From: Micromonospora nigra
Lineage (GTDB): Bacteria > Actinomycetota > Actinomycetes > Mycobacteriales > Micromonosporaceae
Length of the DNA: 64,000 bases
Direction: 5' to 3'
NCBI RefSeq assembly: GCF_900091585.1
Contig: NZ_FMHT01000003.1
Coordinates: 3,773,501-3,837,500, forward strand
Below are positions 42,127 through 50,277 of this stretch, piece after piece. The notes beneath the pieces were generated by a model. That model was not told the DNA's origin. It searched no databases and worked only from the letters and a program-made list of their open reading frames with translations. A program made the position numbers and the translations under genes. The first letter of the stretch is position 1; each line of letters begins with the position of its first letter.

Positions 42127-42996
42127 TCAGGCGAGGCCGCGTCGGGTCAGGACCGGCGGACGGTCCCCCCGGATCGAGGCGACCATGTCGAGCACCCGGC
42201 GGGTCGGGAGGACCTGGTGCGCACGGAACACCCGCGCGCCCAGCCAGGCCGACACGGCCGTCGCGGCCAGGGTCCCCTCCAGCCGCTCCGCCACCGGCAC
42301 GTCCAGCGTCTCACCGACGAAGTCCTTGTTCGACAGCGCCACCAGCAAGGGCCAGCCCGTGCCGGCCAACTCGCCGAGTCGACGGGTGATCTCCAGCGAG
42401 TGCCGGGTGTTCTTGCCGAAGTCGTGCGCCGGGTCGATCAGGATGCCGTCGGGCCGTACGCCGAGGGCGACCGCCCGCTCCGCGAGCCCGGTCACCGTGG
42501 CCACCACGTCCGCGACCACGTCGTCGAAGGCCGCCCGGTGCGGCCGGGTACGCGGGGCGAGTCCGCCGGCGTGCGAGCAGACCAGCCCGGCCCCGGTCTC
42601 GGCCGCCACCCGGGCCAGGGCCGGGTCGGCCCCCGACCAGGTGTCGTTGAGCAGGTCGGCACCGGCGGCCACGGCCTCCACCGCCACCTCCGCGCGCCAG
42701 GTGTCGATCGAGATGACCACGTCGGGGAACGCCGCCCGGACGCCGGCGATCGTGTCGACCGTACGCCGGATCTCCTCGGCCACGTCCACCTCGGCACCCG
42801 GGCCCGCCTTGACCCCGCCGATGTCGACGATCCCGGCACCTTCCGCCACCGCCCGCTCCACGGCACGCAGGGCGCTGTCGGCGGCGAAGGTGGACCCCCG
42901 GTCGAAGAACGAGTCCGGGGTCCGGTTCACGATCGCCATGACCACCAGCTCGCCCGGCGCGAACGTCCGCCCGCCGAGCCGAAGCGCCCCGGCCAT
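42127..42996 (-). CDS. folP2: Dihydropteroate synthase-like protein FolP2
   Basis: The 289-residue protein has the DHPS TIM-barrel motifs VVMAIVNRTPDSFFDRG, GAGIVDIGGVKAGPG, VVISIDTWRAEVAVEAV, LLNDTWSGADP and ILIDPAHDFGKN. The wording follows mycobacterial FolP2 closely (IVNRTPDSF, GGVKAGPG, SNKDFVGETL). FolP2 is a paralogue whose dihydropteroate synthase activity is doubtful in mycobacteria. The neighbours (DivIVA-type, tag, DUF3117) keep the order of the M. tuberculosis Rv1207-Rv1211 region, but a gpgS gene is not next to it. The gene converges on nuoA. Confidence 0.9.
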   Translation of the reverse strand: MAGALRLGGRTFAPGELVVMAIVNRTPDSFFDRGSTFAADSALRAVERAVAEGAGIVDIGGVKAGPGAEVDVAEEIRRTVDTIAGVRAAFPDVVISIDTWRAEVAVEAVAAGADLLNDTWSGADPALARVAAETGAGLVCSHAGGLAPRTRPHRAAFDDVVADVVATVTGLAERAVALGVRPDGILIDPAHDFGKNTRHSLEITRRLGELAGTGWPLLVALSNKDFVGETLDVPVAERLEGTLAATAVSAWLGARVFRAHQVLPTRRVLDMVASIRGDRPPVLTRRGLA

Positions 42997-43138
42997 CCCG
43001 CCTCCTCGCGTGCGCGCCGTCGACCGGGCTGCCGCCGGTCGCCCCCGACGCTATCCGGTCGACCTCCGATGACCCGCTGCGGGACGCCGCGCCGGGGTGG
43101 GGGTCGCCCCGAGGGCTCCGCCGTGCCACGATCTGTGC

Positions 43139-43807
43139 ATGGGTCAGGGTTTGCTCCTGCTGGTCGTGGCGTTGACCGTCGCGGCGGTCGTGTTCGGGGT
43201 GACGGTGCTGGTCTCCGGCCGGGATCCCGGCCTGGCGCCGGCCGAGCCGGACGATCGGGCGGTGCCGCTGCCCGGTGACCGGCCGCTGCGCGAGTCGGAC
43301 GTCGGCGAGGTCCGTTTCGACACCGCGCTGCGCGGCTACCGGATGGCCCAGGTCGACCAGGCGATGCGGCGCGCCGCGTACGACATCGGCTACAAGACCG
43401 AGCTGATCGGCGTCCTGGAGGCGGAGGTCGCCGCGCTGCGCGCCGGCCGCACCGCCGACGCGGACGCCCTGCGCCGGTCCCGCGAGCAGGCGGCCGGTGC
43501 CGCCGCCGGGGCGGTGCCCGTCGACGGCGCGGCCACCCCGACGCCGGCCGGCGTCGACGTCGCCAGCCCTCCGGAGGTCGATGTCCGGGCCGCCGGCACG
43601 GTCACCGGTCCCGAACCGTCGGTCGCGTCCGGCGACCCGGACCGCGCGACGACCGGTCCCGACCCGGACGCACCCGGAACCGGGGCCCGCGCCGAGGTCA
43701 CGACCGTGCAGGTCCGGCAGGCCGACCCGGGCGCCGACGCTCCGGGCGGGCAGGGTGCCGACGACCCGGCCGGTGGGGCCCGCACGGTCCGGTCGGAACC
43801 GGCGTGA
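43139..43807 (+). CDS. DivIVA-domain membrane protein
   Basis: The 222-residue protein starts with a membrane helix (LLLLVVALTVAAVVFGVTVL), then has a short DivIVA-like segment FDTALRGYRMAQVDQAMRRA then DIGYKTELIGVLEAEVAAL, and a long Pro/Ala/Asp-rich tail. Such proteins of the Rv1209 type bind the membrane at poles or septa through the DivIVA segment. The ATG at 43139 was chosen since it directly precedes the helix. Its stop overlaps the next start by GTGA. The tail looks disordered. Confidence 0.75.
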   Translation: MGQGLLLLVVALTVAAVVFGVTVLVSGRDPGLAPAEPDDRAVPLPGDRPLRESDVGEVRFDTALRGYRMAQVDQAMRRAAYDIGYKTELIGVLEAEVAALRAGRTADADALRRSREQAAGAAAGAVPVDGAATPTPAGVDVASPPEVDVRAAGTVTGPEPSVASGDPDRATTGPDPDAPGTGARAEVTTVQVRQADPGADAPGGQGADDPAGGARTVRSEPA

Positions 43808-44301
43808 CCGGCGCGGACGAACCCGACGATCTGCGCGAGGCGGCGCAGCCCGGTGCCGGCGAGGTGACCGCCACGGTGATCGTCGACGCGCCCGCCGACC
43901 GGGTCTTCGCCGCCCTGATCTCCTGGGAGCGGCAGTCCGACTGGATCCCCTTCACCACCGTCCGGGTGGTCGAGGGCGACGGCGGCGAGGGCAGTCTGGT
44001 CGAGGCGGTCACCGCGATCGGCCCGGCGGTGCTGCGCGACGAGATGCGGGTCGTGCGGGTGGACGAGCCCTACGAGATCGGGGTGGTGCACTGCGGCCGG
44101 CTGTTGCGCGGTCCCGGCGTGCTGCGCTGCACCCCGGTCGAGGGCGGGCGGACCCAGGTCGTCTGGCACGAGTGGTTCCACCTGCCCGGCGGCCGGGCCG
44201 GCCGGGTCGCCTGGCCGGTGCTGTGGCCGGGCTCCAAGGTGAGCCTCACCCAGGCGCTCAGGAAGTTCGCCCGTCAGGTCGAGCAGGGCCGCCTGCCCTG
44301 A
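43804..44301 (+). CDS. SRPBCC-family protein
   Basis: The 165-residue protein has the START/SRPBCC pattern: GEVTATVIVDAPADRVFAAL, SWERQSDWIPFTTVRVVEGD, YEIGVVHCGRLLRGPGVLRC, TQVVWHEWFHLPGG and a C-terminal helix (SLTQALRKFARQVEQG). It is a small ligand-binding protein of unknown ligand. The GTG overlaps the DivIVA-type gene stop by GTGA, so both are made together. Proteins of this kind sit in the same place in other actinomycetes. A stutter of short direct repeats follows the gene. Confidence 0.78.
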   Translation: MTGADEPDDLREAAQPGAGEVTATVIVDAPADRVFAALISWERQSDWIPFTTVRVVEGDGGEGSLVEAVTAIGPAVLRDEMRVVRVDEPYEIGVVHCGRLLRGPGVLRCTPVEGGRTQVVWHEWFHLPGGRAGRVAWPVLWPGSKVSLTQALRKFARQVEQGRLP

Positions 44302-44360
44302 ACCCGCTCTGAACCCGCTCCGGGCCGCTCTGAACCCGCCCTGGGCCCGCTCCGGGCCCG
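44297..44360. repeat. Short tandem-repeat stutter
   Basis: Units of the type CTGAACCCGCTC or CCGGGCCCGCTC recur four to five times after the SRPBCC stop, with drift between copies. It looks like slipped-strand expansion in non-coding DNA. Confidence 0.6.
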
Positions 44361-44545
44361 GCCGGTGGGTTCGGGCGTGCGCCCCCCCGTAGGGCGGTAC
44401 GCCCGTCGGTGGGCGTGCGCTTCCGCTCCGGTCCCCCGCCGTGGAGGCACCGGCGCACGGGGGACACCGCGGGATGCCGTGACCCGTGCGGCTCGGCGCC
44501 CTCCGGGGCGGCGGTCGGTCAGCCGGTCGGCCTAGCCTGGACGAC

Positions 44546-45115
44546 GTGACCAACCTGGTGATCGGCGCCGACGGGGCGCCCCGCTGCGGCTGGGGGGCGA
44601 GCACCCCCGACTACACCGTCTACCACGACACCGAGTGGGGTCGTCCGCTGCACGGTGACGACGCGCTCTACGAGCGGATGACCCTGGAGGCGTTCCAGTC
44701 CGGCCTGTCCTGGCTGACGATCCTGCGCAAGCGCGCCGCGTTCCGGCTCGCCTTCGACGACTTCCGGATCGCCGACGTCGCCGATTACGGCGAGGCCGAC
44801 GTCGCGCGGCTGCTCGGCGACGCGGGCATCGTCCGGAACCGCGCCAAGATCGAGGCGGCGATCGGGAACGCCCGGGCGGCCCTCGACCTGCCCGAGGGGC
44901 TCTCCGCGCTGCTCTGGTCCTTCGCCCCGCCGCCCCGGTCGACGCGCCCCGGTTCGTTCGCCGAGGTGCCGTCGTCGACCCCGCAGTCCACGGCGATGGC
45001 GAAGGCGCTCAAGAAGCGCGGGTTCCGCTTCGTCGGCCCGACCACGGCCTACGCGCTGATGCAGGCCACCGGGATGGTCGACGACCACCTCGCCGGCTGT
45101 CACGTCGTGGCGTGA
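44546..45115 (+). CDS. tag: DNA-3-methyladenine glycosylase I
   Basis: The 189-residue protein matches Tag along its length: PRCGWGASTPDYTVYHDTEW with C14, H27 and E30, then FQSGLSWLTILRKRAAFRLA, and a zinc-site end VDDHLAGCHVV with His and Cys. It removes 3-methyladenine from alkylated DNA. The GTG start at 44546 directly precedes the conserved N-terminus; no nearer start is likely. It keeps the Rv1210-like position between the DivIVA/SRPBCC pair and DUF3117, though here three genes intervene before DUF3117. Confidence 0.93.
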   Translation: MTNLVIGADGAPRCGWGASTPDYTVYHDTEWGRPLHGDDALYERMTLEAFQSGLSWLTILRKRAAFRLAFDDFRIADVADYGEADVARLLGDAGIVRNRAKIEAAIGNARAALDLPEGLSALLWSFAPPPRSTRPGSFAEVPSSTPQSTAMAKALKKRGFRFVGPTTAYALMQATGMVDDHLAGCHVVA

Positions 45116-45127
45116 TGGGATAGGCCC

Positions 45128-45751
45128 ATGACGACCGACACCGCGCACCGGGTGAACGGGGCGAGTCACGCCGACGGCACGGGCACCTGGGCCGTGCTGC
45201 TGCCGGCCGACCGGTACGACGCCGAACGGCTGGTACACCACGAGACGCTGGAGCTGACCGGTCTGCTCACCGGGCCCCGGCCGCGCCCCGGTGACCAGGT
45301 GGCGGTGCTGGTCGACGCACCGCCCCGGCTCGTGGCGTTGGGGCGGGTGGCCGGTCCGACCACGCAGCGCCGGGAGGATCCGGACGACCCGCAGTCCGAG
45401 CCGGCCGACGGGTCGCTGGTGGTCACGTACACCCGGCGGTCCTTCGACGAGCCTGCGCCGGCCGACGCCCTCACCCTCGACGGGCCGGTGACCGCCCTCG
45501 ATCCGGCGACGTTCCGGGCCCTCGCCGACCGCCTCGGGCCGCCGCCCGAGCGCCGATCCTGGCTCGTCAGCCTGGATCTGCCGATCGAGGCCGACTCGGC
45601 GGCCGAGGCGGTGCGGCTGTTCTGGTCGTACGTGCAGGAGTTGGGCCCGCGTGAACTGCCCGCCTTCGTCTCGCCCTCCGGCGACGAACTGGCGATGCAG
45701 GCGTTCGTGCTCGGTGCCGAGGCCAACCAGGATCCGGAAGAGGACGACTGA
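45128..45751 (+). CDS. Hypothetical protein next to tag
   Basis: The 207-residue protein has a beta-rich first half (GTWAVLLPADRYDAERLVHH, DQVAVLVDAPPRLVALGRVA, DGSLVVTYTRRSFDEPAP) and a helical C-terminal half (AAEAVRLFWSYVQELGPREL, DELAMQAFVLGAEA). No family or catalytic motif is recognised. The acidic end (NQDPEEDD) is typical of soluble actinomycete proteins. It starts 12 bases after tag and is probably co-transcribed with it. The first half could be an EVE/ASCH-like or OB-type nucleic-acid-binding fold; this is only a guess. Confidence 0.75.
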   Translation: MTTDTAHRVNGASHADGTGTWAVLLPADRYDAERLVHHETLELTGLLTGPRPRPGDQVAVLVDAPPRLVALGRVAGPTTQRREDPDDPQSEPADGSLVVTYTRRSFDEPAPADALTLDGPVTALDPATFRALADRLGPPPERRSWLVSLDLPIEADSAAEAVRLFWSYVQELGPRELPAFVSPSGDELAMQAFVLGAEANQDPEEDD

Positions 45752-45756
45752 CCGAC

Positions 45757-46548
45757 TCAGCGGCCTTCGAAGGTGGGCTGCCGCTTGCCGACGAAGGCCA
45801 TGGTGGCCGCTCGGTGGTCGGCGGTGGCACCGCAGATGGCCTGCGCCTGCGCCTCGGCGGCGAGCGCATCGTCGAGGGTGCCCGCGTCGGCGACGGACAA
45901 CTGCCGCTTGATCGCCCCGTACGCCACGGTGGGGCCGGCGGCCAGCCGGGCGGCCAGTTCCTGGGCGGCCGGGAGCACCTGCTCGTCGCCGTCCACCACC
46001 CGGTTGAGCAGGCCCAGGCTGCACGCCTCCTCGGCGCGCACCGGCTCGGCCAGCATCAGCAGCTCGATGGCCTTGGCGTGACCGACCAGCCGGGGCAGCG
46101 TCCACGACGCCCCGGTGTCGGCGGCGAGGCCGACCCTGGCGAAGGCCATCAGGAAGCTGGTCGACGGGCCGCCGATCCGGATGTCGGCGAGGAAGGCCAG
46201 CGAGGCGCCGGCCCCGGCGGCCATCCCCCGCACCGCCGCCACGACGGGCTTCGGCAGGTTCGCCAGCCGGGCGGCGATCGGGTTGTAGTGGGCTCCGACG
46301 GTGTCCAGCGGGTTGCCGGTGGTGGATTCCAGGGTCTGCACGTGCTCGCGCAGGTCCTGGCCCGCGCAGAAGGAGCCGCCCGCCCCGGCGAGCACCACCG
46401 CCCGGCAGGAGCGGTCGGCCTCCAGCTCGGCGAGGGTGTCCCGCAGCGCCTCCTTGAGTGCCACGTCGAGCGCGTTCATCGCCGTCGGGCGGTTCAGCGT
46501 CAGGGTGACGACGGCGTCGGTGCGGTCGACGAGCAGCGGCTCGGTCAC
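45757..46548 (-). CDS. Enoyl-CoA hydratase/isomerase (PaaG-like)
   Basis: The 263-residue protein has the crotonase fold: VVTLTLNRPTAMNALDVALK, the oxyanion-hole stretches GGSFCAGQDLREHVQTLEST and VRGMAAGAGASLAFLADIR, and FLMAFARVGLAADTGASWTL. It resembles PaaG, the ring-1,2-epoxyphenylacetyl-CoA isomerase, or a related hydratase of phenylacetate breakdown. The GTG at 46548 is four bases downstream of the paaX stop, so they form one operon. Other paa genes are absent from the window. Confidence 0.88.
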   Translation of the reverse strand: MTEPLLVDRTDAVVTLTLNRPTAMNALDVALKEALRDTLAELEADRSCRAVVLAGAGGSFCAGQDLREHVQTLESTTGNPLDTVGAHYNPIAARLANLPKPVVAAVRGMAAGAGASLAFLADIRIGGPSTSFLMAFARVGLAADTGASWTLPRLVGHAKAIELLMLAEPVRAEEACSLGLLNRVVDGDEQVLPAAQELAARLAAGPTVAYGAIKRQLSVADAGTLDDALAAEAQAQAICGATADHRAATMAFVGKRQPTFEGR

Positions 46549-46552
46549 GTCT

Positions 46553-47371
46553 CTAACGACCCTTCTCTCGGGTGTGGCGGTTGCCACCGTCGAGGCACTG
46601 CTCGACGTAACGGTCGGCGGCCGGCCGCAGCCGGGCCGCGTGCCGGTCGAAGAAGCTGGCCGCGGCCGTGCCCGGCCAGCGTTCGGGCAGCAGTGCCGGA
46701 GGCAGCTGCGGATCCCGGAACAGGAACGTACGCCACGCGTGCACCAGCCGGAACCGGGCGGCGTACGCGTCCTCGTCGTTGCTGCGTACGGTGATCGAAG
46801 CCAGCAGGGGTCGCTGCTCGGCGACGAACTGCTCGTACGCCCGGCCGATCTCGGCCAGGTCCCAGGCGCGCCGGACCAGGCCCATCGCACCGGGGGTGCC
46901 GGCGGCGTGGGCGGCACTGAACCGCTCGAACCGCACGCCCGCCTCGGTGAGGAGCAGGTCGACGTCCTCGGCCGGTCGGGTGGCCACCCAGGTCTGCTCG
47001 TCGAGCGTGCCGTAGCCGAGGAAGGTCAGGTTGGCGGCGAGCCGCTGGCGCTCCCGGCGGGACGCGGGCCCGTCGAGCACCAGCAGGTCGAACCGGCCGT
47101 CCCAGGTGACCCGGCCGGTCCGGTAGATGCGGGCCGCCGCCTCGTCCAGCCGGCGGGCCGCCCTCGGCGTGATCGAGTAACCCGGCCCGGAGGCGAGTCT
47201 GAGGGGTTCGAGCCAGCCCTGACGCACCATCCGGGAGACCGCCGTCCGCACGGCGGGCGGGGCTATCCCGAGCGGCGCCAGCAGCTTGACCAGGGCGGCG
47301 ACCGGTGCCCGGCCACCCCGCGGTCGGAGGTGGTCGCCGTACAGGTCGAAGAGTGCCGACCGTGCCTGCAT
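46553..47371 (-). CDS. paaX: PaaX-family transcriptional repressor
   Basis: The 272-residue protein has the three-part PaaX layout: a winged HTH (LIKLL-like VAALVKLLAPLGIAPPAVRT then AVSRMVRQGWLEPLR), a central domain (SGPGYSITPRAARRLDEAAA, WDGRFDLLVLDGPASRRERQ) and a C-terminal helical domain with WRTFLFRDPQLPPALLPERW. PaaX represses phenylacetate genes until phenylacetyl-CoA binds. It is followed four bases later by a PaaG-like gene and is divergent from the DUF3117 gene. A candidate operator lies 11-49 bases before its start. It could also control genes elsewhere. Confidence 0.88.
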   Translation of the reverse strand: MQARSALFDLYGDHLRPRGGRAPVAALVKLLAPLGIAPPAVRTAVSRMVRQGWLEPLRLASGPGYSITPRAARRLDEAAARIYRTGRVTWDGRFDLLVLDGPASRRERQRLAANLTFLGYGTLDEQTWVATRPAEDVDLLLTEAGVRFERFSAAHAAGTPGAMGLVRRAWDLAEIGRAYEQFVAEQRPLLASITVRSNDEDAYAARFRLVHAWRTFLFRDPQLPPALLPERWPGTAAASFFDRHAARLRPAADRYVEQCLDGGNRHTREKGR

Positions 47372-47381
47372 GACCGCACAT

Positions 47382-47420
47382 TGTGACAGGCCTTTCCAAG
47401 ATAAGCTAGCTGCTGTTACA
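47382..47420. promoter_or_regulatory. Candidate operator/promoter before paaX
   Basis: TGTGACAG (47382-47389) and CTGTTACA (47413-47420) form an inverted repeat with one mismatch and a 23-base spacer. On the minus strand a TTATCT-like -10 lies inside it. The place fits autoregulation by PaaX. Confidence 0.35.
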
Positions 47421-47561
47421 TCAATGCTGCTCCGGTTTGGGTCCGGCGGTGTTCATCAGGGAAAATCGTCAGTCGACAGTCCCGCGAGGTTGCGGGTGGG
47501 TCGTGACGAAGTGGCTGTGGGGCAACCCACTCACCCTGGTGTAGGTCTGAGGGGAGACAAC

Positions 47562-47729
47562 ATGGCGGCGATGAAGCCGCGGACGGGCGACGGTCCGCTG
47601 GAAGTCACCAAGGAGGGCCGGGGCATCGTCATGCGGGTCCCGCTGGAGGGCGGTGGCCGGCTCGTCGTCGAGATGACTCCCGACGAGGCGACCGCACTCG
47701 GTGACGCGCTGAAGGCAGCCGCCGGCTGA
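47562..47729 (+). CDS. DUF3117 small protein
   Basis: The 55-residue protein (MKPRTGDGPLEVTKEGRGIV then VVEMTPDEATALGDALKAAA) is a typical DUF3117 member, a family found almost only in actinobacteria, of unknown function. The likely fold is a small beta-hairpin with a C-terminal helix. GGGGAGA precedes the ATG. The gene keeps the Rv1211-like neighbourhood of tag and folP2. A strong hairpin follows 50 bases downstream, so it is a single-gene unit. Confidence 0.93.
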   Translation: MAAMKPRTGDGPLEVTKEGRGIVMRVPLEGGGRLVVEMTPDEATALGDALKAAAG

Positions 47730-47779
47730 CGAAGAAGCGCCTCCGCCGATCAGCTCACCTCGGCGGACAGTTCATCGGA

Positions 47780-47811
47780 CCCTGAGCCACCGGCCCGCCG
47801 GTGGCTCAGGG
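47780..47811 (+). terminator. Terminator after the DUF3117 gene
   Basis: CCCTGAGCCACCGGC and GCCGGTGGCTCAGGG form a perfect 15-bp stem with a two-base loop. Confidence 0.75.
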
Positions 47812-47869
47812 GCCTTCACCCTCTCGCGGGCACCGCACCCGCGACCTTTCCCGGGAGGTACGGCCCCGC

Positions 47870-49333
47870 GTGCTCGCCATCCGTCTGACCGCCGAGCCGG
47901 AGCGGCTCGACGTCATCGCCCTGCCCGTCCGGTCGGTTGCCGACTCGTCGGCCGAACCCGTGCCGGCGGGCGTCGCCCTGCCCGACGGGGTCGCCGAGGA
48001 GGCGGCTGCGCTCGTTCCGCTGGCCCGGCTGACCGGCCGGGCGGGGGAGACCCGGATGCAGCTGCGCCCAGGCCGGACCCCCGAGCGGCTGCTGCTGCTC
48101 GGGGTCGGGGAAGGGGACGAGGCGGGCTGGCGGGCGGCCGGGGCGGCGCTGGCCCGGGCAGCCGAACGTGAGACATATGTCACCCTCTCCCTGCCCGCCG
48201 GGGTGTCCGGTGCGGCCGTGCGCGGGCTGGTCGAGGGCCTGCTCCTCGGCTCGTACCGGTTCCGGCTGACCGACGCCGCCGACGACGCCCCCGCGTTGGC
48301 CGGGGTGGACGTGCTGGTCGCCGACCCGGACGCGTACGCCGGGGCCCTGCGGTCGGCCCGCACCACCGCCGAGATGACCCGGCTGGCGCGGGACCTCACC
48401 AACACCCCCTCCTCCACGAAGAACCCGCAGTGGTTCGCCGGTCAGGTCGCCACCGCCGCCGCCGGGGTGGCGGACCTGCACCTTCGGGTACGCGAACCCG
48501 AGCAGCTCGCCGCCGAGGGCTTCGGCGGAATCCTCGCCGTCGGCGGCGGCTCCGCCAGCGGGCCGCGCCTGGTCGAGCTGGACTGGCGGCCGGCCGACGC
48601 CCGGACCCACGTGGTGCTGGTCGGCAAGGGGATCACCTTCGACACCGGCGGCATCTCGATCAAGCCCGTGCAGGCCATGACGCTGATGCGCAAGGACATG
48701 GCCGGCGCCGCGGCCGTGGTCGCGGCCACCCTGGGCGCGGCGGCACTGCGCCTGCCGGTCCGGGTCACCACCCTCGCCCCGTTGGCGGAGAACATGGTCA
48801 GCGGGTCGGCGTTCCGCCCCGGCGACGTCGTCCGGCACTTCGGCGGACTGACCAGCGAGACCACCAACTCCGACGCCGAGGGCCGGCTGGTGCTCGCCGA
48901 CGCGCTGGCGTACGCCGTCCAGGAACTCAAGCCCGACCTGCTGGTCGACCTGGCCACGCTGACCGGTGCCAACGCCGTCGCGCTCGGCAAACGCACCGGT
49001 GCCCTGTACAGCGAGAACGACCAGCTCGCCGCCGACATGCTGGCTGCGGTCGCGGCGGCCGGTGAGTCCGCGTGGCGGATGCCGCTGCCCGCCGACTACG
49101 TCGAGTACCTCGGCAGCGACCTCGCCGACCTGCACAGCGCCCCGACCCAGGGGGCCGGCTCCGTGCTGGCCGCTCTCTACCTGCGCGAGTTCACCGGTGA
49201 GCTGCGGGACCGCTGGCTGCACGTGGACATGTCCGCCCCCTCCTGGGCGGAGGCCGCCGACGCGGAGCTGACCCGGGGCGCCACCGGCTGGGGCGTACGC
49301 GGGCTGCTGCGCTGGCTGGCGACGCTGGCCTGA
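47870..49333 (+). CDS. pepA: Leucyl aminopeptidase (M17)
   Basis: The 487-residue protein has the M17 signature: VVLVGKGITFDTGGISIKPV, MTLMRKDMAGAAAVVAATL and the metal-binding NSDAEGRLVLADALAYAVQE. The N-terminal macro-like domain (about 1-165) ends before LARDLTNTPSSTKNPQWFAG. It releases N-terminal residues from peptides in the cytoplasm and forms a hexamer with two metals per subunit. GGGAGG lies before the GTG at 47870, at slightly long distance. A strong convergent terminator follows. All catalytic residues appear present. Confidence 0.93.
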   Translation: MLAIRLTAEPERLDVIALPVRSVADSSAEPVPAGVALPDGVAEEAAALVPLARLTGRAGETRMQLRPGRTPERLLLLGVGEGDEAGWRAAGAALARAAERETYVTLSLPAGVSGAAVRGLVEGLLLGSYRFRLTDAADDAPALAGVDVLVADPDAYAGALRSARTTAEMTRLARDLTNTPSSTKNPQWFAGQVATAAAGVADLHLRVREPEQLAAEGFGGILAVGGGSASGPRLVELDWRPADARTHVVLVGKGITFDTGGISIKPVQAMTLMRKDMAGAAAVVAATLGAAALRLPVRVTTLAPLAENMVSGSAFRPGDVVRHFGGLTSETTNSDAEGRLVLADALAYAVQELKPDLLVDLATLTGANAVALGKRTGALYSENDQLAADMLAAVAAAGESAWRMPLPADYVEYLGSDLADLHSAPTQGAGSVLAALYLREFTGELRDRWLHVDMSAPSWAEAADAELTRGATGWGVRGLLRWLATLA

Positions 49334-49338
49334 CCGGC

Positions 49339-49370
49339 GGGCCGAGGTCCGCCCCGGCGGACCTCGGCCC
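49339..49370. terminator. Bidirectional terminator between pepA and the O-methyltransferase gene
   Basis: GGGCCGAGGTCCGCC and GGCGGACCTCGGCCC form a perfect 15-bp stem with a CC loop between converging genes. Confidence 0.8.
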
Positions 49371-49375
49371 GGGGT

Positions 49376-50026
49376 TCAGCACTTGACGGCGGCGAGCAGC
49401 CCGTGCCCGACGGGCAGCAGCGCCGGCACCCAGTGCTCCGACTCCCGGATCGCCTTCACCGTCTCCCGGACGGTCACCGTCTCCACGTCGCGGGCCGCCG
49501 GGTCGGCGATCCGCCCGCCCGCGAGGGCGCCGTTGAGCGCCAACACCCCGCCGGGGCGCAGCAACCGCTGGGCGGCGTCGACACAGGCGTGGAAGCCCGT
49601 CGCCTCCGCGTCGACGAAGACCAGGTCGTAAGCCCCGTCGGCGAGCCGGGGCAGCACGTCGAGCGCACGGCCGGTGATGATCCTGGTGCGACCGGTGGCG
49701 AAGCCGGCCTCAGCGAAGATCCGGCGGGCGATCCGCTGGTGCTCCACCTCGACGTCGATGGTGGTGAGCACCCCGTCGGCCCGCATGCCGCGCAGCAGCC
49801 ACACGCCACTGACCCCGGTGCCGGTGCCGATCTCCACCACCGCCCGGGCGCTGCCGGCGGCGGCGAGCAGACGCAGCGCCGCACCGGCACCGGGCGTGAC
49901 CGCGTCGAGGCCGACCTCGCGGGCGAGGCTGCGGGCGGTCCGCAGGACGAGGTCCTCGGTGACGTACGACTCGGCGAAGTGCTGGGCCGGGGTCGTCGAG
50001 GGGCCGGAACCGGCGACCGTGGCGAT
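49376..50026 (-). CDS. O-methyltransferase (Rv1220c-like), apparent ATC start
   Basis: The protein is about 216 residues, the normal length for the family. It has SAM-binding VVEIGTGTGVSGVWLLRGMR, VLTTIDVEVEHQRIARRIFA, YDLVFVDAEATGFHACVDAA and LRPGGVLALNGALAGG, as in the class I O-methyltransferases next to htrA and sigE in mycobacteria. No ATG, GTG or TTG lies in frame near the expected N-terminus. An ATC at 50024-50026 sits six bases after a perfect GGAGG, so it is the best start by position. A reading error at this base is an alternative. The gene is divergent from htrA. Confidence 0.85.
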   Translation of the reverse strand: MATVAGSGPSTTPAQHFAESYVTEDLVLRTARSLAREVGLDAVTPGAGAALRLLAAAGSARAVVEIGTGTGVSGVWLLRGMRADGVLTTIDVEVEHQRIARRIFAEAGFATGRTRIITGRALDVLPRLADGAYDLVFVDAEATGFHACVDAAQRLLRPGGVLALNGALAGGRIADPAARDVETVTVRETVKAIRESEHWVPALLPVGHGLLAAVKC

Positions 50027-50277
50027 GGGACACCTCCGGGCGGCGCGAGTGGTGCGGGGCGATGGGCACTGTGAGCCTAGAGGCGACCCCGTTCGGGCGC
50101 AGCCGCGCGTTCCCCCGTGCGATCGCCGCGCGTCCCCCCGTGCGATCACGGAGGCAAGCGGTGACCCCCTGCGGCACATCCGTGCAATCCTGGAAGCGGT
50201 ATCCCGCCGGCTGCCGCCGGGCGGCCCCTCGCCCCGGCGCGCGGGCGGGATCCGGGGACGGACTGGGAGGCACCGAC

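Noticed and set aside
44297..44480. Terminator after the SRPBCC gene
   Set aside because: The repeats are direct, not inverted, so no stable hairpin is predicted.
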